Shown here: in pieces, positions 15,220 to 22,700 of the stretch
Position numbering within the stretch: position 1 is the stretch's first letter
Layout: the number at the start of each line of letters is the position of its first letter
Virus record (IMG/VR): IMGVR_UViG_3300046536_000032
Span: 1 to 31,119 of that record
From: a virus
Direction: 5' to 3' (one strand)
Length of the DNA: 31,119 bases
The notes under the pieces: model-generated
Seen by the model: the letters and a program-made list of their open reading frames with translations, nothing else
Database searches by the model: none
What the model was told of the DNA's origin: nothing
Made by a program: the position numbers and the translations under genes

Positions 15220-15768
15220 ATGGCCATCCAGCTGCTGAAGAACGACGGGATCTCCTTCGTCGCGGCCAAGAACTTCACGTACGCCGGCGAGGAGTACGTG
15301 ATGGGGCAGGAGTTCCCCCAGGAGAAGGCCAAGAACATCGAGACGCTCGTCCGCGCTCGGTTCGTGATCCCGGTCCTCGAAGAGGGCGCGCTGCGTCCTC
15401 GGCACTGGCACACCCATGTCCGCACCCGCGAGGAGGCGGAGGAGTACCTGAACCGGGACCGGGTGCAGCTGGTCTGGCCTGCGGAGCCGGACACCCAGGT
15501 AGACCTGGAGGTGCTCACCAACCCCGAGCTCACTCCTGAGCCGGAGGGAGATGGCGAGGATGCCCTGGCTCCTGCTGAAGATTCTGTGGAAGAGCCTCCT
15601 GCTGACCCTGAGCCGCCGGAGAGCCTCGAAGAGACCTACGACCCGGCTGAGCACAACGTAGACGCGGTCCTGGAGTACCTGGACGAGCATCCTGAGCAGC
15701 GGGACGCGGTCCTGGCGATGGAACGCGCAGGACGCGGTCGCAAGGGGCTCCTGGGAGACGATGAGTGA
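15220..15768 (+). CDS. Unknown post-capsid protein, acidic with C-terminal helical motif
   Basis: I chose the ATG at 15220 because TAGGAG at 15209-15214 is a well-placed ribosome site; an in-frame GTG at 15214 overlaps that site. The 182-residue product starts with a small beta-rich region (MAIQLLKNDGISF, YAGEEYVMGQEFP) that resembles the short proteins found after capsid genes in many actinophages. A very acidic Pro/Glu-rich linker at about 110-145 follows, and it ends with a helical motif 'VLEYLDEHPEQRDAVLAMER' plus GRGRKGLL. The C-terminal pattern '(V)L.yL......R..Vl..E..G..RkgiL' is recurrent in phage head proteins, but I cannot name a function. It is likely a head completion or head-fibre-type protein. 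Confidence 0.65.
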   Translation: MAIQLLKNDGISFVAAKNFTYAGEEYVMGQEFPQEKAKNIETLVRARFVIPVLEEGALRPRHWHTHVRTREEAEEYLNRDRVQLVWPAEPDTQVDLEVLTNPELTPEPEGDGEDALAPAEDSVEEPPADPEPPESLEETYDPAEHNVDAVLEYLDEHPEQRDAVLAMERAGRGRKGLLGDDE

Positions 15769-16070
15769 TGGAGAGCGCATTCGGCGTTGACCACGGCTCC
15801 GAGGAGATCTCGAAGCTGGGACTGAAGCCGCCTGGCATGGGCACGCTGAAGCCGATGGTCCAAGGGATGCAGAGCGCGTTCAAGATGGGCGCTCAGGGCG
15901 TGCACGGCCCAGCAGCTTCGGTTGGTGCTGGGCGCGCGATGGGCGCTGGTGCGATGACCCGCAAGGTCGGCCAGTTCGGGATGAAGAACAAGAAGCCGCT
16001 GGCCATCGGCGCAGGAGCAGCTGGCGCTGGTGCTGCTGGAGGCATGCTCACGAGCCGTAGGCGGTTCTGA
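15768..16070 (+). CDS. Small tagged protein A with hydrophobic C-terminus
   Basis: The ATG at 15768 overlaps the previous stop by one base (TGATG); a GTG one codon earlier is less likely. The 100-residue product begins MESAFGVDHGSEEISK, the tag shared with three other proteins in the window. The middle is Gly/Met/Lys-rich. The end is a single hydrophobic Gly/Ala segment (LAIGAGAAGAGAAGGML) capped by SRRRF. The C-terminal third aligns by eye with that of the next gene (VGQFGMKNKKPLAIG against VGRFMQNRPGLTGTA), so the two are probable paralogs from an old tandem duplication. The function is unknown; one transmembrane helix with a basic end suggests membrane or internal virion association. Confidence 0.7.
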   Translation: MESAFGVDHGSEEISKLGLKPPGMGTLKPMVQGMQSAFKMGAQGVHGPAASVGAGRAMGAGAMTRKVGQFGMKNKKPLAIGAGAAGAGAAGGMLTSRRRF

Positions 16071-16390
16071 TGCAGAGCGCGTGGGGGATCGAGCACGGGG
16101 ACGCGGTCTCCAAGATGCGCCTGCCCCGTCGACTGGTGGGTCCGAAGCCACCCCCTCCGGGGGCCCAGCGAGCTCCGTCTCGGGCCACTCAGATCAAGGG
16201 CAAGCTGAACCGCCTGGGAGAGAAGGACATCTCCGTCAAGGAGCTGGGCGCGAGCGCGGGACGTGGCGTGGGCAACGTCGGTAGGTTCATGCAGAACCGT
16301 CCCGGTCTCACCGGTACTGCACTGGTGGGAGGAGGCGGCGCGGCGGGCTACAAGCTCGTGAACGACAGGTCCAGGAAGAAGACGCGCTGA
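16070..16390 (+). CDS. Small tagged protein B, paralog of protein A
   Basis: This is a 106-residue protein starting MQSAWGIEHGDAVSK, a variant of the shared tag. A Pro/Arg/Lys-rich middle (GPKPPPPG) follows, then 'VGNVGRFMQNRPGLTGTALV', a Gly/Ala hydrophobic stretch and a basic end (NDRSRKKTR). It overlaps both neighbours by one base (TGATG at each end), so it is translationally coupled to protein A and to the head-tail adaptor. Codons in the tag differ from those in protein A, while the peptide is kept, which argues for selection on the peptide. No family is recognised. Confidence 0.7.
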   Translation: MQSAWGIEHGDAVSKMRLPRRLVGPKPPPPGAQRAPSRATQIKGKLNRLGEKDISVKELGASAGRGVGNVGRFMQNRPGLTGTALVGGGGAAGYKLVNDRSRKKTR

Positions 16391-16911
16391 TGACCGGTAC
16401 CTACACCTATGACGTGCCAGGAGCCTCTGAGGTAGACACCCAGCGATTCCTGATCCAGGACACTGGCCCCGGTGCTCACCAGTCCGGTGACTGGATGATC
16501 TCCAACGAGGAGATCCAGTGGGCCTACGACACCTGGTACCCGCTCTACCACTCCGAGTACTACGTGGCCTCGATCCTGGCCGACACCATCGCTGCCAGGT
16601 TCGCCAACGAGGCGTCCTACTCCGCTGATGGCGTGAGCGTGAACCTGGGCCCGGTCGGAGACCAGTACCGAGCCCTCGCGGAGAAGCTGCGGGAGCAGTA
16701 CAAGGCCGCGAACGTGGGCACTCTGGTGGATGCCGGCGGGATCAGCCCCAACGAGCCCCTGGAGCCTGACACCAAGCCGTTCGCCTTCGGCAAGGGCATG
16801 CACGACAACCTGGAGGCCGGCGCTCAGGACTACGGCGGGGTCTACCCGCCTGATGTCCCGATCACCGGGAACATGAACGTGCCGGACTACGAGAAGATCG
16901 TCGAGCCGTGA
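16390..16911 (+). CDS. Head-tail adaptor (gp6/gp15-like connector)
   Basis: This 173-residue protein contains the connector-like segment 'EVDTQRFLIQDTG' followed by 'ISNEEIQWAYDTW' and a helical region with several Tyr (YPLYHSEYYVASILADTIAA, then RFA). Head-tail adaptors of the HK97 gp6/SPP1 gp15 class have this helical start with a 'l.DeeI..ll' element and dock under the portal. It lies first in the typical series adaptor, stopper, gp10-like, tail terminator. The start overlaps the upstream stop (TGATG), and the stop overlaps the next gene's GTG start (GTGA). The C-terminus is Pro/Gly-rich and probably extended. Confidence 0.75.
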   Translation: MTGTYTYDVPGASEVDTQRFLIQDTGPGAHQSGDWMISNEEIQWAYDTWYPLYHSEYYVASILADTIAARFANEASYSADGVSVNLGPVGDQYRALAEKLREQYKAANVGTLVDAGGISPNEPLEPDTKPFAFGKGMHDNLEAGAQDYGGVYPPDVPITGNMNVPDYEKIVEP

Positions 16912-17324
16912 CGACCAATCCGATCTCCGATCACGCGATCGCCTACGTGCGCGGGCAGGCCACAGCGGTGATGACCACCACCTGCCAGATCTTCAGTCGT
17001 GAGGTCCCAGAGGCCTACGACGAGGAGACCCTGGTCTACACCGCGGCGGGTCTGGCGCAGATGGTCTACGAGGGCGTCTGTCGGATCTGGGAGGTGGCCA
17101 ACTCGTCCTCGGTGATAGTCGGCGACACCGACGTGTACCAGCAGACCACCAACCTCTCGATCCCCTGGGACACCACTGCGGTGATCAAGCGCTACGACGA
17201 GGTGATCATCGTCGACGAGCCCAACGACCCACAGATGGCCGGCAGGCGTTACGAGATCCAGACGGTGGCCAAGGCTGGTGCGATGCGCGCGACCCGGCGC
17301 TTCGAGGTCACCGGGATCATGTGA
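16908..17324 (+). CDS. Head-tail stopper (DUF6093-like)
   Basis: This is a 138-residue protein with a GTG start in a GTGA overlap with the adaptor gene. An N-terminal helix is followed by a beta-rich part: 'CQIFSREVPEAYDEETLVYT', 'YEGVCRIWE', then 'LSIPWDTTAVIKRYDEVIIV' and 'GRRYEIQTVAKAGAMRATRR'. The order 'r......d....tlv....yeG.cri......... t..i.iPw.t....v.D.v.v......p.l.Gr.y.V..v....' is that of the DUF6093 family and of stopper/closure proteins that seal DNA in the head. Gene order supports this. Confidence 0.75.
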   Translation: MTTNPISDHAIAYVRGQATAVMTTTCQIFSREVPEAYDEETLVYTAAGLAQMVYEGVCRIWEVANSSSVIVGDTDVYQQTTNLSIPWDTTAVIKRYDEVIIVDEPNDPQMAGRRYEIQTVAKAGAMRATRRFEVTGIM

Positions 17325-17782
17325 TGGGGGCAGTCGGACAGGCTGACATCTCCAAGCTGGCGGACGCACTCCGGCAGACCGCAGACGACTCCCAGATCAC
17401 CACTCAGCAGGTACTGGTCCAGAGCGCCAACCAGATCCTGGCGGAGATGGAGGCGCTGGTTCCGGTCGACACCGGCAGGCTGCGCACTTCATTGCAGATC
17501 CGGGTGGACACAGACCGGGTCATCATCGGACCCAACGAGAACATCGCTCCGTACGGCGGCTACGTCGAGTTCGGCACCAAGCCCCACACGATCGTCCCGA
17601 AGAAGCCGGGTGGCGTCCTGGTGTTCAAGATGAACGGCCAGACCGTCTACACCAAGAAGGTCCGGCACCCGGGCACCAAGGCTCAGCCGTACGTCCGCCC
17701 TGCGTTTGAGGCATGGGTGGACTCCCTTGGGACGATGGCAGCAGAGGCCAACATCAAGGTGCTGAAGGACGGTGCGAGGTAG
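17324..17782 (+). CDS. HK97 gp10-like tail completion protein
   Basis: The ATG at 17324 overlaps the previous stop (TGATG); a GTG one codon earlier is possible. The roughly 152-residue product has the hallmark of HK97 gp10-like proteins: a helical N-terminus, 'EALVPVDTGRLRTSLQIRVD', then 'IGPNENIAPYGGYVEFGT' and 'KAQPYVRPAFE'. The set 'vDTGrLr.S', 'Ya.yvEfGt' and 'a.PflrPa' is diagnostic. Proteins of this family lie at the head-tail interface or help tail completion in siphoviruses. Gene order (stopper before, terminator after) agrees. Confidence 0.9.
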   Translation: MGAVGQADISKLADALRQTADDSQITTQQVLVQSANQILAEMEALVPVDTGRLRTSLQIRVDTDRVIIGPNENIAPYGGYVEFGTKPHTIVPKKPGGVLVFKMNGQTVYTKKVRHPGTKAQPYVRPAFEAWVDSLGTMAAEANIKVLKDGAR

Positions 17783-18246
17783 TGCCAAGCTCCATCTCAC
17801 GAGGACCGATCACCACTCGGCTGCTGGGCGAACTGGCGACCGAGGGGTTCCCTGTGGGCGACAACGCCTCACCGACTGCCCCGTTCGGGTGGCAGGGAGA
17901 GCCGAACGAGCCCGGGACCACCTTCACCCCGTGGCTCTCCCTGTCCCCTGGCGCAGCCACCCTCCAGAGCCCCGGAGGGGCGATGGGGGACAGCCAGTCC
18001 GAGTGGCGTCTGTCCTACTCGGTGGTCTACGCCGGCATCTCCAGGAAGCAGACGGAGGCGCTGGCTGACCGGATGAGGATGAACCTGACGAACATCGCCA
18101 GGGAGAACGTGGACTCCGACACAGGTCCATGGAGGATCCAGAAGATCACGTGCACCACGATCGGCAACACCAACCGGATCGGGTCTGCCTATCCGGACTA
18201 CTTCACACAAGCAGACTCGTTCGAGGTCTGGGTCACGAAGGGATAG
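17782..18246 (+). CDS. Tail terminator protein
   Basis: The reading frame is open from 17713, but the GTG at 17782 that overlaps the previous stop (TAGTG) gives the sensible start, yielding 154 residues (MPSSISRGPITTRLLGEL...). An N-terminal helix is followed by beta strands: 'YSVVYAGISRKQTEALADRM', the strand-helix unit of the tail terminator/lambda gpU-like fold, and a C-terminal 'SFEVWVTKG' strand. The protein caps the tail tube and joins it to the head. The call depends mainly on position between the gp10-like gene and the major tail gene. Confidence 0.72.
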   Translation: MPSSISRGPITTRLLGELATEGFPVGDNASPTAPFGWQGEPNEPGTTFTPWLSLSPGAATLQSPGGAMGDSQSEWRLSYSVVYAGISRKQTEALADRMRMNLTNIARENVDSDTGPWRIQKITCTTIGNTNRIGSAYPDYFTQADSFEVWVTKG

Positions 18247-18249
18247 CAC

Positions 18250-18450
18250 ATGCCACGAGCTCAGCAGATCAAGATCACCAAGGACGGCGAAGAGGGCTTC
18301 GTCCTCCGCGAGTCGGTCAAGGCGTGGGAGCGCAACGGCTGGACGGTTGCGGATGATGAGAGTAGTGAGACAGAAGCTGCCAAGGTCACCGAGAAGCCAG
18401 CGGAGACCCAGGCTGCAGCGAAGAAGACGACCACGAGGAAGGCTGACTGA
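18250..18450 (+). CDS. Small unknown protein, 66 aa
   Basis: This small protein begins MPRAQQIKITKDGEEGFVLR and continues 'SVKAWERNGWTV', a short domain that resembles peptides common in actinophage late operons ('itk.g.......s....W...GWtv.d'). It is followed by a low-complexity charged tail (ETEAAKVTEKPAETQAAAKK, then TTTRK). It is tightly packed between tail terminator and major tail protein, with a one-base overlap (TGATG) to the latter. The function is not known; a tail assembly accessory role is possible. Confidence 0.6.
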   Translation: MPRAQQIKITKDGEEGFVLRESVKAWERNGWTVADDESSETEAAKVTEKPAETQAAAKKTTTRKAD

Positions 18451-18929
18451 TGGCCCGGATCATCCCGAATGAGAACACCTGGATCGGGTTCTCCACTGCC
18501 ACGATCAGTGACATCGAGGCCCCGACCGCTGCACAGGTTGCAGCTGCGATCGACCTGACCGGCTACTGCATCAGCCTCAACGCCTCCGCGCGCGGCAACA
18601 CGGTGCCGACCCCTGCGTTCGACAGTCTCTTCGAGACCAGCACTGCTGGTACCTCGGCAGCGACCTTCGACGCGGACTTCTACCGAGACGACGAGGAAGA
18701 CACGGCCTGGGAGACTCTCCCGCGCGGTACCCGTGGCTTCTTCATCATCGCCCGGTTCGGTGGCAAGGGCCCAGCCAACCTCCCTGAGGCGACCGACGAG
18801 GTCGAGGTCTGGCCGGTGATGGTGACGTCGCGGACGATGGCGAACATGAGCTCCAACACGGTGCTCACCTTCACCGCGTCCTGCTCGGTGAACATCGAGC
18901 CCGCCGAGGCCGCGATCGTCGCAGCGTAG
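18450..18929 (+). CDS. Major tail (tube) protein
   Basis: This 159-residue beta-rich protein is followed by a strong hairpin and then the frameshifted chaperone genes, the standard place of the siphovirus tail tube subunit. Visible pattern: 'DLTGYCISLNASARGNTVPT' then 'FETSTAGTSAATFDADFYRD', 'GTRGFFIIARFGGKGP', 'VEVWPVMVTSRTMANMSSNT' and 'VLTFTASCSVN'. The alternation of strands, the 'WPV.V' segment and the end 't.tas.s..' fit the tube fold of the gpV/YSD1_22-like superfamily. The protein stacks as rings around the tape measure to form the tail tube. Confidence 0.85.
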   Translation: MARIIPNENTWIGFSTATISDIEAPTAAQVAAAIDLTGYCISLNASARGNTVPTPAFDSLFETSTAGTSAATFDADFYRDDEEDTAWETLPRGTRGFFIIARFGGKGPANLPEATDEVEVWPVMVTSRTMANMSSNTVLTFTASCSVNIEPAEAAIVAA

Positions 18930-18934
18930 GTCCT

Positions 18935-18977
18935 GGCGGAGGGATAGCATCAGATCGACTACATCCCTCCGCCCAGG
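18935..18977 (+). terminator. Hairpin directly after the major tail gene
   Basis: GGCGGAGGGAT at 18935-18945 pairs exactly with ATCCCTCCGCC at 18963-18973. After a one-base bulge, three more pairs (CCT with AGG) extend the stem. The loop is 17 bases. It begins 6 bases after the major tail stop and ends 9 bases before the next start. There is no clear T run. It is probably a partial terminator or an mRNA 3'-end protector that lowers expression of the chaperone genes relative to the tube protein. Confidence 0.65.
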
Positions 18978-18986
18978 AAGCGACCG

Positions 18987-19424
18987 ATGCCTACACCTCC
19001 AGCAGCCAAGACCGTCGAAGCCCGTCAGAAGCAGTCGACCGCGTCCAAGCGCGCCACCCTCGACCAGCTGGTCAACAAGCCTCGTTCGGTCACCGAGTTC
19101 TCGCTGTACCTCAGCGATGGCAACGGTGGCACGAACGAGGTGACCCTGAAGTACCAGGCGATCGGGATGCGGGCCTACGACCGCCTGGTCGCGAAGCATC
19201 CGCCGAAGCCGGAGCAGCGTGCAGAGGGCTCCAGCTTCGACATCGACTCGTTCGCGCCGGCGCTGATCGCGGCCTGCTCGGTAGAGCCTGAGCTGTCCCC
19301 GGCCGAGGCCAAGCAGATCTGGGAGTCCGACGACTGGTCTCGCGGCGACGTGATGGTGCTGTTCCGGAACGCTGTGGAGCTCAACAACCGGGGGCTCGAC
19401 ATCCCTTTCAGCGTGAGCGGCTGA
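18987..19424 (+). CDS. Tail assembly chaperone, short (G-like) form
   Basis: This 145-residue protein is the unshifted product of the chaperone locus, equivalent in position to lambda gpG. It has a basic N-terminus, then a domain with 'TEFSLYLSDGNGGTNEVTLK' and 'YQAIGMRAYDRLVAKHPPKP', then a C-terminal helical part ending 'VELNNRGLDIPFSVSG'. Chaperones of this kind hold the tape measure protein in extended form during tail assembly and are not in the finished virion. The position between major tail protein and tape measure, and the -1 frameshift to the next frame, support the call. Confidence 0.85.
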   Translation: MPTPPAAKTVEARQKQSTASKRATLDQLVNKPRSVTEFSLYLSDGNGGTNEVTLKYQAIGMRAYDRLVAKHPPKPEQRAEGSSFDIDSFAPALIAACSVEPELSPAEAKQIWESDDWSRGDVMVLFRNAVELNNRGLDIPFSVSG

Positions 19425-19777
19425 GGAAGGATCGCAACTTCTACCTAGAGATGTCCTACTGCTTCGAGCACGGGATCCCGCACTCGAAGTGGCTGAAGTG
19501 GGATGCCGAGGACCGAGCGAAGACCATCGCCTACGCGATGGAGTCCTCGGCACGTTGTCAGATGTGCGGGACCGCACCGTGGGAGTGGGAGGAGAACAAG
19601 TTCGCGTTCACAGCCGTCGATGAGTTCTGTCAGGGCTGCTATCAGAAGTCCGTGTTCGGGGACACACAGGGCTCGTCACTCCCGGGGACCAATGTCAAAC
19701 TGATCCCGACCACTCCACAGCTGACCGCCCAGATGGCTGTGAAGGCCAAGAAGCGACACTCGCTGAAGATGGAGTAG
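18987..19777 (+). CDS. Tail assembly chaperone, -1 frameshifted (GT-like) form
   Basis: The -1 frame relative to the short chaperone stays open from before its stop to 19777 and contains no well-placed independent start with a good ribosome site (the first ATG is at 19451). Slippage at 19403-19409 would join ...DIPF to QRERLRKDRNFYLEMSYCFE and give a product of about 263 residues. The T-like part holds a probable zinc-binding module: CQMC and CQGC, arranged CX2C-X20-CX2C, with 'PWEWEENKFAFTAVDEF' between them. Such a -1 programmed frameshift is a conserved feature of siphovirus tail chaperones. The ratio of the two forms controls tape measure loading. Confidence 0.85.
19403..19409 (+). promoter_or_regulatory. 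Programmed -1 ribosomal slippery site CCCTTTC
   Basis: In the zero frame the codons read ATC CCT TTC. The seven bases C CCT TTC fit the X XXY YYZ rule exactly, so both tRNAs can re-pair on CCC TTT after a one-base backward slip. The zero frame stops 13 bases later at TGA (19422-19424), while the -1 frame continues to 19777. Its location in the last codons of the short chaperone is the usual one. Confidence 0.85.
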
Positions 19778-19780
19778 GAC

Positions 19781-22700
19781 GTGACGGCTCAGCCGGTTGA
19801 AGCCAACGTCGTACTGACGAGCGACAACTCTCAGTACGACCGGGCGATGACCACATCGGCTGGGAACACCGACAACCTGTCGATGTCGGTCGACAACCTC
19901 GGCCGCAAGATCAACAACCTCGCCAAGACCGCCGGCAAGACGCTGATCGGGATCAGCGCTGCCGACGTGGCCACGATCACGGGTGCCACTGCGGCCTGGT
20001 CCAGCTACGAGAAGCAGGTGTCTCGGCTGCAGGCGCAGTCGGCGATCCTGACTCGTACCAACGCCCAGCAGACCCTGGTGATGAAGGACTACACCGCGGC
20101 GGTCAAGGGGCTGCGGACCGAGTACGGGACTACCACCAGCGAGGCCTCGAAGCTGGTGGAGACCCTGTCCAAGGTCACCAGCATGCGGCAGACCCGGGAC
20201 CTGCAGGACCTGAGCAAGGTCTTCGTGGACATGTCCCACGCCACCGGTGAGAGCTCCGATGGCCTGGCCTCCTCGCTGACCAACCTGCAGCGGGTGATGG
20301 GCACCCCGATCAACTCCAAGAACACTCGGCAGTACGCCGACCAGTTCACCTACCTGGCTGCCCAGACCAACACCTCGGCCCAGGGTCTGATCGACTTCAC
20401 CTCCCAGCTGGCTCCGGCCGGGCGGCAGATCGGGATCACCTCGAACCAGATGGCCGGGTTCGCCACCGCCTTCGCCAAGGCTGGCCAGGACAGCGGACCC
20501 GCAGCCACCGTCTTCACCAAGATCACCACCGACATCGCGCACTCGATGCAGACCGGGTCTCCGGAGATCGCGCACTACGCCAACATGCTGGGGGTCACCC
20601 AGAAGGCGTTCAAGGCGATGTCGGGTGGCGAGCAGGTCGTCGCGATCCTGCAGAACCTGCAGGACCGGGGCAAGGGCGCTGCTACCGAGCTGAGTCGGCT
20701 GGGTCTGGACGGACCTCGTTCGATCCGAGCGATCCAGGCAGTGCTGCAGCAGGGTGGTCTCGCGGAGTCGATGCAGCTGGCGACGAGTGGCGGGTCCAAG
20801 GGCGCTGCTGCTGAGGGTGCTGCTGCCTCCACCAAGGGTCTGTCCGACGAGGTCAACAGGCTGACCCAGAACTTCCAGCAGCTGGCCGAGACCATGGGTG
20901 GCTACTTCGGGCCGGTCATGGAGAAGTTCCTCCAAGGCATGAACAAGGCCCTGGAGGTGGTCAACAAGATCGCTGAGGGCCCGATGGGCAAGTTCGTGGC
21001 CCTGGTCATGACCGTGGTAGCTCCGCTGGCCAGTGGAGCCGGGATGCTGCTGCTCTTCGCCGGTGCGCTGATGAAGGTGGCTACGGCCTTCGCGGCGTTC
21101 CGTTCCAGCGCGGCGTACGGCATCCGCGAGGGCTTCGCGGGTGGTGGACCACTGGGCTCAGGAGCTGCGGGCCTGCGCGGGCAGCAGCTGGAGCAGGCTG
21201 GCACCTGGTTCCAGCGGGCCCAGTATCGCGGTGGTCAGACTGCTGGCAGCCTGGCTTCCAGTGCGTTGGGTGCTGCTCGTGGGGGATGGCAGACCGCGCG
21301 AGGCTGGGCTGACCCGAACTACACCCCGGGACCGCCGCGGAGCGCGCTGTCCTACATGGCTGGCGGACTGGGTCGTGGGATCGACATGTTCCTGACCCCG
21401 ACCTTCGACCAGATGCGGTACGCCGACCCGACCAAGCGCGAGCGCAGCCGGTTCTGGCAGCGGACCCAGATGGGACAGAGCGCGGCTGTCTCCGACGCCG
21501 CGGCCACCGCTGACGCGGCCAGGGAGCGAGCGCGCACTGCTGGCGCGGTCTACCAGTCGATGCTGGGCTCGCAGGGCGCGAGCGCTGATCAGACCGAGCA
21601 GGCTCGGCGGGACATGCACCGGGCCAACCAGGAGGCGCTGTCGACCACGCGAGCCTCGGTCGCTGCTCAGAAGGACCAGATCGCGACGGTTCAGCGGCTG
21701 AACCAGGAGACCGGCAACACCACCACCGGGTTCCGCCGGCTCGCCCAGTCCGCTGGCGGGTTCGCGGCTGGTGCCGGCGGCGGAGTCCTGGGAGCTGGCC
21801 GGGCGGGGCTCAGCGCCCTGGCGCGTTCCCCGATCGCTGGGAACATCGCGTTCGGGCTGGGTGGGGCGGCACTAGGGGCTGCTGGCGTCCAGTCGCAGGC
21901 GCTGATGTTCGGTGCGATGGGCGGGATGATGGGCGGGGCTCCGGGTGCTGTCGCCGGTGGCGTGATCGGGGCGGCTCTGGACGCTCGGCAGCGGACCCAG
22001 AACTTCAACCAGATCGTGGCTGCTCGGCAGCAGGCACTGAGGGAGGGTCTACCGTCCGGGATCCTCTCCGCGAACCAGGCTGCGACGTCGGAGTTCCAGC
22101 CGTACCAGCAGTACCAGCAGGAGAGCATCTGGGGTCGGCTCACTCATCCGGGGTCGATCGTCGGGAACGTCGGACGAGGGTTGGGCTCCGCCTGGCAGTT
22201 CGCCAGTGGCGGCGGCGACGCCTACAAGACCAGGCAGGACCAGGCCGACGCGGCCAAGACGCAGTCCACAGCCCTGATCGGCGCGTTGACCGACGTCTCG
22301 CGGCGGCAGGGCGTGTCGCTGAAGGGCATCGACCCCACCACCCAGTCCGGCATGGCCAAACTGGACGAGGTCACCAACAAGCTCGCTCCGACCATGGAGA
22401 AGCTGGGGATCACCACCGACGACATCGTCAAGGCCTACCAGGGTCGAGGCACCTCGGGTGGAGCGCAGACCTGGAAGACCATGATGGGGAACCTGGTCAG
22501 CCCGGACCAGGCACTGGGGTACATCAGCGCAGCAGGGGGCACGGCTGCTGGCGCGGCGATGGCAGACTCCGCGTCGGCTCGTCGGTCGATCCGGCTCCAG
22601 GAGGACGTCGGGGCCTTCTACAACGCCACCAGCGACATCTTCAGCAAGCTGCACAAGCAGGGGCTGACCGACCAGCAGATCATGGCCTCGACCGAGAAGG

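Noticed and set aside
15787-15792. TTGACC string as a possible -35 promoter element
   Set aside because: It lies inside the tag coding sequence, and there is no matching -10 at proper spacing.
18261-19577. 438-codon minus-strand frame, and similar long antisense frames (4913-6220, 7942-9408, 19676-20935, 22049-23179, 27322-28407)
   Set aside because: All are antisense shadows of well-supported plus-strand virion genes, with low-complexity Arg/Leu/Val composition and no recognisable motifs.
19451-19777. Independent gene starting at ATG 19451, beginning MSYCFEHGIPHSK, which looks a little like the SAFGxDHG tag
   Set aside because: It has no convincing ribosome site and is better explained as the -1 frame extension of the tail chaperone. 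The resemblance is weak, and the segment is part of the usual chaperone pattern.
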